A stretch of 39,045 nucleotides of DNA from an uncultured Prevotella sp. (GTDB lineage: Bacteria; Bacteroidota; Bacteroidia; Bacteroidales; Bacteroidaceae), in contig ONAE01000019.1 in NCBI GenBank assembly GCA_900315695.1, forward strand, positions 1 to 39,045. Reading direction: 5' to 3'. Numbering within the stretch: position 1 is the stretch's first letter; every line of letters starts with the position of its first letter. Shown here piece by piece: positions 10,001 through 15,829 of this stretch. Below the pieces are notes generated by a model. The model had not been told where the DNA came from, made no database searches, and saw only the letters and a list, made by a program, of their open reading frames with translations. The translations under genes were made by a program, and so were the position numbers.

Positions 10001-10129
10001 GTCTTCGCCTGCAGCATCTTTCACATGGCCTTTTACCTCAATTTGGGCAAAAGCACCTACCGATAGGAAGAGACCCAAGATAAGGCCAAGAATCCTACGC
10101 GGAACTTGAATGTTTACCTGCTTCATCAT
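7037..10129 (-). CDS. susC: SusC-like TonB-dependent transporter (starch locus)
   Basis: Outer-membrane beta-barrel that imports oligosaccharides with energy from TonB. The 1030-residue protein has a Sec signal (to about VGAFAQ), a carboxypeptidase-regulatory-like N-terminal domain ([22 protein letters not shown], about 30-105), a TonB-box region [10 protein letters not shown] (about 109-118), a plug with [21 protein letters not shown] and [28 protein letters not shown], and a long barrel ending in an aromatic residue (NVNF). It is the first gene of susCDEF and is divergent from the lacI-type gene. An in-frame ATG one codon in (10126) is equally possible as start. The -7 element is at 10201-10208. 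Confidence 0.95.
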   Translation of the reverse strand: [1030 protein letters not shown]

Positions 10130-10200
10130 TACATTTAATTAGAGTTAAAATAGTTATTTTAAATATTGTCTTTTAGCACTTAAGCCTGTTATTCATGGTG

Positions 10201-10208
10201 CAAATTTA
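10201..10208 (-). promoter_or_regulatory. -7 promoter element of the susCDEF operon
   Basis: Minus-strand TAAATTTG followed by C matches TAnnTTTG. It is 71 bases before the susC start, so the leader is about 65 nucleotides. There is no good -33 TTTG. The LacI-type palindrome at 10263-10276 lies 54 bases upstream. Confidence 0.55.
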
Positions 10209-10262
10209 GCTTACTTTTCAATACGTTGTTCTTTTTTTGCAAAAAAATGTGCTTTTCTCGAG

Positions 10263-10276
10263 TGCAAACGTTTGCA
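10263..10276. promoter_or_regulatory. LacI-family operator, perfect palindrome
   Basis: TGCAAACGTTTGCA is a perfect 14-bp palindrome with the central CG step typical of LacI-family operators. It sits between the divergent susC promoter (10201-10208) and the lacI-type promoter (10333-10340), about 55 bases from each, so one bound repressor or activator could control both sides. A related site occurs at 1468-1481. Confidence 0.75.
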
Positions 10277-10332
10277 TTGACTTGTATCAATAATATTTTT
10301 GCACATTATTTTAATATTTGAATAGTTTTGTT

Positions 10333-10340
10333 TACCTTTG
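10333..10340 (+). promoter_or_regulatory. -7 promoter element of the lacI-transporter-regulator operon
   Basis: TACCTTTG followed by C matches TAnnTTTG. It places the transcript start near 10347, between this element and the ATG at 10364, and so rules out the upstream in-frame TTG at 10328 as a start codon. Confidence 0.6.
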
Positions 10341-10363
10341 CATCAGTAATAGTTAAAAACCGG

Positions 10364-11389
10364 ATGGAAGAGAAGGTGCCCATGACAATGAAAGATATCG
10401 CCAAGGAGTTCGGAGTCTCCGTGGCAACGGTCTCTCGTGCCTTGAAAGATTCACCCCGTATCAGTGAGGAGCGTCGCAAGGCTATCCAGCAGTTTGCACG
10501 AGAACACAACTTCTATCCGAATGCCATCGGTGAGGCTTTGCGCCATAGTCGTGTGATGCCCCAACGCGTGATCGGTGTCATTGTGCCTGAGTTTACCCAC
10601 TATTATTTCTCGTCCATTTTGACGGGTATCGAAGAGGCTGCTGCAGCCAGGGGATTCCGCATCATGGTGGCATTGAGTGGAGAACAGTATGAGCGCGAGG
10701 TGCGTATCTGTGAGAACTTCCTCCGATATAAGGTGTGTGGCGTCATTGTGTCGCAGGCTAAGGATACCAAGGACTATGCCCATTACCAGAAGCTGATTGA
10801 TGCAGGCATCCCGCTGGTGTTCTACGATCGCATCTGTACAGGTGTGAATGCCAGTCGTGTGGTGGTCGATGATTATATGGGAGCTTATAATGCCGTGACC
10901 CATCTCATCGAGACGGGTTGCAAGCGTATCGCCTTCTATGGCAGCCCGATGCAGCTTGAGATCTCCAAGAACCGTTACAATGGCTATAAGGATGCCCTGC
11001 TGAAACATGGGTTGTCGGTCGATAAGAATGTAGTCATCGTGTGCGACAACCGTAATGATGCCGAGCAAATTACACCATCGATTATGTCCATTGACAATCC
11101 TCCTGACGGTTTCTTTGCTGTTAACGATGATACGGCTATCGGTATCCTTTACACCGTGAAACATGCAGGTTATCGGGTGCCTGAGGATATTTCCATCTGT
11201 GGTTTTACCAATGGGCAGCGCGCTATTGCCTGTGATCCGATGCTTACTACTGTTGAGCAGCGTGGTCATCAGGTGGGTGAGGAGTCGGCACAAATCCTGA
11301 TGGATAAGGTGGAGGGTTTTTTGCCCCTTGATAAGATCGAGAAGCGAATCGTCCGTACCCGTCTTGTGATTAGAGGAACAACTAGATAA
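10364..11389 (+). CDS. LacI-family transcriptional regulator
   Basis: DNA-binding sugar-responsive regulator. The 341-residue protein starts at the ATG at 10364 (MEEKVPMTMKD); in-frame ATGs at 10382 and 10388 are alternatives. The LacI helix-turn-helix is plain: MKDIAKEFGVSVATVSRAL with SPRISEERR after it, then the YPNAIGEALRHS hinge. The rest is a periplasmic-binding-protein-like effector domain (VIGVIVPEFTHYYFSSILTG; GFFAVNDDTAIGIL; ISICGFTNGQRA; TTVEQRGHQVGEESAQILMDK). It is divergent from the starch susC and 8 bases upstream of an SLC45/GPH-type transporter gene, with a LacI palindrome in the shared promoter region. Control of starch or maltodextrin genes is likely by context; the effector sugar is inferred. 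Confidence 0.93.
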   Translation: MEEKVPMTMKDIAKEFGVSVATVSRALKDSPRISEERRKAIQQFAREHNFYPNAIGEALRHSRVMPQRVIGVIVPEFTHYYFSSILTGIEEAAAARGFRIMVALSGEQYEREVRICENFLRYKVCGVIVSQAKDTKDYAHYQKLIDAGIPLVFYDRICTGVNASRVVVDDYMGAYNAVTHLIETGCKRIAFYGSPMQLEISKNRYNGYKDALLKHGLSVDKNVVIVCDNRNDAEQITPSIMSIDNPPDGFFAVNDDTAIGILYTVKHAGYRVPEDISICGFTNGQRAIACDPMLTTVEQRGHQVGEESAQILMDKVEGFLPLDKIEKRIVRTRLVIRGTTR

Positions 11390-11397
11390 TAAATGAT

Positions 11398-12699
11398 ATG
11401 AAACAAAAACCTGATCTTTCTTTTTGGAATCTGTGGAACTTGAGTTTCGGATTCTTCGGCGTACAGATAGCCTACGCCTTACAGAGTGCAAACATCTCGC
11501 GAATCTTCCGAACACTGGGTGCTGATCCCCACTCACTGAGTTTCTTCTGGATCTTGCCCCCGCTGATGGGTATTCTGGTGCAGCCGATTGTGGGCACATT
11601 GAGTGATAAGACCTGGACCCGCTTCGGTCGTCGCATACCTTATTTATTTATAGGAGCTGCTGTGGCTGTGGCAGTGATGTGCCTTTTGCCCAATTCTGGT
11701 TCATTTGGAATGGCGGTGGGTGCAGCCCTCATCTTCGGATTGGTGGCTCTCATGCTGCTCGACACGAGTATCAACATGGCGATGCAGCCCTTCAAGATGT
11801 TGGTGGGCGATATGGTCAACGAGAAACAAAAGGCCAAAGCCTATTCCATTCAGTCGTTCCTCTGTAATGCAGGTTCGGTGGTTGGTTTCCTTTTCCCCTT
11901 CGTGTTCACCTGGATCGGACTGAAGAACGTGGCTCCTGAGGGTGTTGTACCCGATTCGGTTATCTGGTCGTTCTATTGTGGTGCGGCCATCCTCATTCTC
12001 TGTGTACTCTACACGACGTTAAAAGTCAAGGAGTGGGATCCGCAGGAGTACAAGGAATACAACCCCGTTTCGGAAGAAAAGGAAGACTCTGCCAACTGGA
12101 TCACGCTGCTGAAAAATGCACCTTCCACCTTCTGGAAGGTCGGCTTGGTACAGTTCTTCTGTTGGGCTGGTATGCTCTATATGTGGACTTACGTGGTGGA
12201 TGCCGTGTCGGAGACCGTCTGGGGCACCATCGACCCTGCCACCGACGCCTATCAGGAAGCTGCCAACTGGACGGGTGTGCTCTATGCTATTCAGGCTATG
12301 GGTTCTGTTGCCTGGGCTGCGATGCTGCCACGCTTCAGCAACACGAAGATGGCTTATAGTTTGAGCTTGATTCTCGGATGTATCGGCTTCTTCCTGATAC
12401 CGTTCATCCATGACGAGTACCTACAGATTATTCCCTTCCTGCTCATTGGCTGCGCTTGGGCAGCGATGTTGGCTATGCCCTTTACATTTGTTACGAATGC
12501 TCTGCAGGGTTACGGGCACATGGGAGCCTATCTCGGTCTCTTCAATGGTACCATCTGCGTGCCTCAGATAGTGGCTGCTATCTGCGGTGGCACCATCCTC
12601 TCGCTGGTGGGTCATCATCAATCCACAATGATGATTGTTGCGGGTGTCAGCTTCCTGATCGCTTCCCTCTGCGTCTTTGTAATTAAAGATAAGAAATAA
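11398..12699 (+). CDS. MFS sugar transporter, SLC45/GPH type, probably for maltose or maltodextrin
   Basis: Inner-membrane sugar:cation symporter. The 433-residue protein has about 12 hydrophobic helices and the MFS loop 2-3 signature in GTLSDKTWTRFGRRIPYLF (about 62-80), which resembles the SLC45/sucrose-maltose symporter branch. The N-terminal LSFWNLWNLSFGFFGVQIAYALQ is also typical of that branch, and a charged cytoplasmic loop (KVKEWDPQEYKEYNPVSEEKED) divides the two halves. The gene lies 8 bases after the lacI-type gene and 8 bases before the membrane-regulator gene, so all three are one operon. The substrate is inferred from the divergent starch Sus operon; disaccharides other than maltose are possible. 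Confidence 0.88.
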   Translation: MKQKPDLSFWNLWNLSFGFFGVQIAYALQSANISRIFRTLGADPHSLSFFWILPPLMGILVQPIVGTLSDKTWTRFGRRIPYLFIGAAVAVAVMCLLPNSGSFGMAVGAALIFGLVALMLLDTSINMAMQPFKMLVGDMVNEKQKAKAYSIQSFLCNAGSVVGFLFPFVFTWIGLKNVAPEGVVPDSVIWSFYCGAAILILCVLYTTLKVKEWDPQEYKEYNPVSEEKEDSANWITLLKNAPSTFWKVGLVQFFCWAGMLYMWTYVVDAVSETVWGTIDPATDAYQEAANWTGVLYAIQAMGSVAWAAMLPRFSNTKMAYSLSLILGCIGFFLIPFIHDEYLQIIPFLLIGCAWAAMLAMPFTFVTNALQGYGHMGAYLGLFNGTICVPQIVAAICGGTILSLVGHHQSTMMIVAGVSFLIASLCVFVIKDKK

Positions 12700-12707
12700 A
12701 ATTGTAT

Positions 12708-15647
12708 ATGCTGAGCCGTGTTGCTATAGTCATTGCCTCATTCCTGTTCTCGCTATCTGTTTTCGGTAGCGAGAACATGCTGACGGAACGGTATAACCAG
12801 ACCTATTTGGACTTGACCAATGGTCTGCCTCATAATAACGTCAGTGCTCTTTATACAGACTCCAATGGTTTCTTGTGGGTTGGCACATACGGAGGTGGGG
12901 TGGTGCGCTATGACGGCTATGGGATGCTGCAGCCTGTGCTTGGGTTCAAGAGTCTTTCCTGTAAAAGTATTGCTGAAGACCGGTTCAAGCGGCTCTGGAT
13001 CTCTTTCGATGAAGGTACTAGCGTATTGGATCTGAAGACCATGCTCCCCGTGGTACCGAAAACAGTGGATGGCGGCGACCTAAGTAAACTGCTTTCTCAA
13101 GCAGCTGTGAAGGTTTATACGGATGCCTTGGGCAGGATATGGGTGGTTACGATTCAAGAGGTGGCTTTACTGTCTTTCAGTGAAGATGGTCAGATTACCA
13201 AGGTTTGCTCCTATCAATATAAGCGGAATACGCCTGATGTCTGTGTGGTAGATGTGGATGGAAATGGTAAGCCATGGGTTTGTATTGATCATGGTATTTA
13301 TCGGCTGATGGAAAAGAATGGTAGTCTTGTCAGAGAGGATATCTCCCCATTGTTACGCCCGCTGTTCGGCTTATATATCACGGATATATTAAAACGTGGA
13401 AACGTTGTATGGTTGGCAACTAATCATGGTTTGTGCCGCTATGATCCCTATCGGAATCAACTGATCAGTTATCGCTATGGTACACGCGAGGGTATGCCTT
13501 CTCACGAGTTCCTTTCAAGCTTAGCACTGATGCCGGATAACACCCTGCTTGTGGGTTCCCTTTTTGGTGTGAATGTCTATGATGATGCGACTGATAGTTT
13601 TTCTGCGTGGAATAGTTCCAGTGCTTCTCCGTTGAAAAACGATTTCATTCATTGTCTGTTGGTTGATAAGGGCTTGATTTATATAGGAACGGAATCTGGT
13701 GGTGTGGTTCGGCTTTCGCCTCGTCAACTTTTGTTGAAGAGTTATGTTCACACTTCTGATCCAGCTTCGCTTTCCCCAAACCCAGTCAATGCCATGTTTG
13801 CCGGTGATGATGGATCGCTTTGGGTAGGAACAGTTGAAGGCGGTTTGAATTATAAGGCAAAAGGAGAAACTGCCTTTACTCATTATACGGTGAACAATTC
13901 GGGCTTGTCGCATAATAGTGTGTCTGCCCTGACAGCCGATGAGCAAGGACGCCTGTGGATAGGAACTTGGGGCGGAGGCATCTGTATGCTTGATATGAAG
14001 TCGCCAAAGGTGATAACCCGTTTGGATCTTCCGGAAGAATATGCCAGATTAACCAACTTCATTGGTGCACTTGCTTACGATCCTATTAATGAGGGACTCT
14101 GGGTAGGTAGCAATGACGGTATTTTCTTTTATCGTTTTAAGACACGTGAAATGGAAGACCCTTTTGATGGTTGTCGGGATGTACGTGGCTGCATTGGTTC
14201 CATTGTTACACATGATGGTTTTCTTTGGATGGGCTGTATCTTAGGTGTGCGTATCGTCAACCTTAAATCATACAAGAATGGTAAGTTCCAGCATCGTGCC
14301 ATCATCCATCTGCTGAATGATCCTCAATCACGGATAGTGGATAAGTTGTCGACATTCTGTGAGACTAGTGATGGTACACTTTGGTTGGGTAGTAATGGCT
14401 ATGGGCTCTATCGCAGGGTTGTTGATGAAAAGGGAGAAGAGCATTTTGAAGTGTTTACACAGGAGGACGGTCTGGTCTATAATGGCGTGAAGGGAATTGC
14501 AGAAGACCGAAATGGCCGTTTGTGGGTGACTACTCAGAATGGCCTGTCTGTCTATGATCCCAAACTACACGTATTCACCAATTATTCACAATACGACGGT
14601 TTGATAAACCCTCATTTCTATTGGAACTCTGCTATAAGGGATTCGGAAGGTGTCATCTACCTGGGTACAGAGGGAGGACTGATAGAGGTGACAGGTGAGA
14701 ATACAGAGAGCTCTTATCAGGGACATCTGATATTTACGCATCTTATGGTTGATAACCAGGATGTATTGGCAGGTAGTGATTATCTAGATGTTGACATCTC
14801 TATAGCTAAGACCATAACCTTGAAAGAGAGCAACCGTTCTTTCTCGATAGATTTTTCTGCCCTTGACTTCGGACACGAGCGCCAGGGTCTTTACAGTTAT
14901 CGGATGAAAGGCTTCGAAAACGACTGGATCTTGCTGAAACCTGGTATGCATTCAGTTCGTTACAGTGCGCTACCCGCCGGGCATTACACGTTTGAGGTTA
15001 AGTATCAGTCGTTGCAGACGCTTGGTGAAGACGAGATTATATCGGTGGATGTGGTTGTTGTGCCATCATTTTGGAATAGCTGGTGGTTCCGCCTTTTATT
15101 GAGCATTCTCTTTGTGCTATTGTGCATATATATATATAATAGGTGGGCGAGTCATCTGAAGCGGATTGAAGCGGAGCAGTTGCTGAACCCCATTAGAAAG
15201 GTTCTTGAAGAGTCTGATGATCCACGTCAGCTTCAAACGCGTATTCATAATATTCTCGACAATCAACAACGCTACAAACAAAGCGTGTCGAAGAGTGTAG
15301 AAGCCGATAAGGAGGAAGTGCAGAAAAGTTCTAAGCCCTTTATGGAAAGGGTCATGTCGGTGATGGAAGCCAATTATATGAACTCGGAATTTGGTGTTCA
15401 GGAGTTCTGTGATGCCCTTGGTATGAGCCGTACGGTAGTCAGCAAGCATCTGAATGCCGAGGTCGGACTCCCTGCTGGACAATTCATCCGTAACTATCGG
15501 CTTAACATGGCTAAAGAGTTACTTTCTTCAAAGACTGGTAACCGTAATATTACAGAAATAGCCTATGCAGTAGGCTTTAATGATCCGAAGTATTTTACCC
15601 GTTGTTTTACTAAAATGTTCGGAGTAAGCCCAAGCTCGTTTTCTTGA
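12708..15647 (+). CDS. Membrane regulator: Reg_prop beta-propeller, Y_Y_Y domain, TM helix, AraC HTH, no kinase
   Basis: Predicted periplasmic sensor and cytoplasmic DNA-binding regulator. I chose the ATG at 12708 over the TTG at 12702 because it starts a signal-like helix (MLSRVAIVIASFLFSLSVFG). The 979 residues then contain many Reg_prop propeller blades (LTNGLPHNNVSALYTD, GFLWVGTYGGGVVRYDG, RLWIGTWGGGICMLD, GRLWVTTQNGLSVYDP), a Y_Y_Y domain (about 705-767), one membrane helix (about 790-812), a linker of about 64 residues, and an AraC-type HTH (about 877-979, with DALGMSRTVVSKHL and NITEIAYAVGFNDPKYFTRCF). The HisKA, HATPase_c and receiver domains that a hybrid two-component system has between the helix and the HTH are absent, and no stop or frame break explains it. 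It ends at the start of an operator-like array upstream of the arabinan susC, so control of that locus is the best guess. Confidence 0.88.
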   Translation: MLSRVAIVIASFLFSLSVFGSENMLTERYNQTYLDLTNGLPHNNVSALYTDSNGFLWVGTYGGGVVRYDGYGMLQPVLGFKSLSCKSIAEDRFKRLWISFDEGTSVLDLKTMLPVVPKTVDGGDLSKLLSQAAVKVYTDALGRIWVVTIQEVALLSFSEDGQITKVCSYQYKRNTPDVCVVDVDGNGKPWVCIDHGIYRLMEKNGSLVREDISPLLRPLFGLYITDILKRGNVVWLATNHGLCRYDPYRNQLISYRYGTREGMPSHEFLSSLALMPDNTLLVGSLFGVNVYDDATDSFSAWNSSSASPLKNDFIHCLLVDKGLIYIGTESGGVVRLSPRQLLLKSYVHTSDPASLSPNPVNAMFAGDDGSLWVGTVEGGLNYKAKGETAFTHYTVNNSGLSHNSVSALTADEQGRLWIGTWGGGICMLDMKSPKVITRLDLPEEYARLTNFIGALAYDPINEGLWVGSNDGIFFYRFKTREMEDPFDGCRDVRGCIGSIVTHDGFLWMGCILGVRIVNLKSYKNGKFQHRAIIHLLNDPQSRIVDKLSTFCETSDGTLWLGSNGYGLYRRVVDEKGEEHFEVFTQEDGLVYNGVKGIAEDRNGRLWVTTQNGLSVYDPKLHVFTNYSQYDGLINPHFYWNSAIRDSEGVIYLGTEGGLIEVTGENTESSYQGHLIFTHLMVDNQDVLAGSDYLDVDISIAKTITLKESNRSFSIDFSALDFGHERQGLYSYRMKGFENDWILLKPGMHSVRYSALPAGHYTFEVKYQSLQTLGEDEIISVDVVVVPSFWNSWWFRLLLSILFVLLCIYIYNRWASHLKRIEAEQLLNPIRKVLEESDDPRQLQTRIHNILDNQQRYKQSVSKSVEADKEEVQKSSKPFMERVMSVMEANYMNSEFGVQEFCDALGMSRTVVSKHLNAEVGLPAGQFIRNYRLNMAKELLSSKTGNRNITEIAYAVGFNDPKYFTRCFTKMFGVSPSSFS
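15126..15138 (+). repeat. AT dinucleotide run inside the regulator gene
   Basis: Thirteen bases of alternating A and T encode the Ile-Tyr-Ile-Tyr end of the membrane helix. A slippage here would separate the sensor and helix from the AraC domain. Confidence 0.6.
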
Positions 15648-15750
15648 TTTATCTCAAGGATAGGTCTTGATTTATCTCAAGAGGTGGACAAAACGCATCT
15701 AGGGGGACGAAAATCGTTTTATCTCCCTATTAAAACGTTTTATCCACCTC
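15642..15750. promoter_or_regulatory. Phased operator-like repeat array upstream of the arabinan susC
   Basis: The 17-mer TCTTGATTTATCTCAAG occurs twice without change (15642-15658 and 15665-15681), 23 bp apart. Related boxes follow: CGCATCTAGG at 15694, CGTTTTATCTCCC at 15715-15727 and CGTTTTATCCACC at 15736-15748. The shared ATC falls at 15651, 15674, 15697, 15721 and 15742, giving steps of 23, 23, 24 and 21 bp. GAGGTGGACAAAACG (15681-15695) and the reverse complement of 15736-15750 also agree at 14 of 15 bases, forming a long inverted repeat. The last box ends 20 bases before the -7 element, where a -33 box should be. The first repeat overlaps the stop codon of the regulator gene. Confidence 0.7.
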
Positions 15751-15768
15751 TATTTATAAATATACGGC

Positions 15769-15776
15769 TAATTTTG
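15769..15776 (+). promoter_or_regulatory. -7 promoter element of the arabinan susCD operon
   Basis: TAATTTTG followed by C matches TAnnTTTG, 53 bases before the susC ATG. The -33 position lacks TTTG and is taken by the last copy of the repeat array, which suggests activation by a protein bound next to the polymerase. Confidence 0.6.
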
Positions 15777-15829
15777 CAGCAAAGTTGTACAAACTAACTC
15801 GTTTATTTTATACTTAAAACAATTAACAA

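Noticed and set aside
10451-11599. Long minus-strand open frame (382 codons) opposite the lacI-type gene
   Set aside because: It is antisense to a clear LacI-family gene, has no recognisable domain and arises from codon bias of the opposite strand.
12019-12411. Minus-strand open frame inside the MFS gene
   Set aside because: Shadow of the transporter frame; no start signal or family match.
15642-15750. Possible CRISPR array from the regular spacing
   Set aside because: Boxes are short, diverged and about 23 bp apart with no uniform spacers; position before a promoter fits operators.
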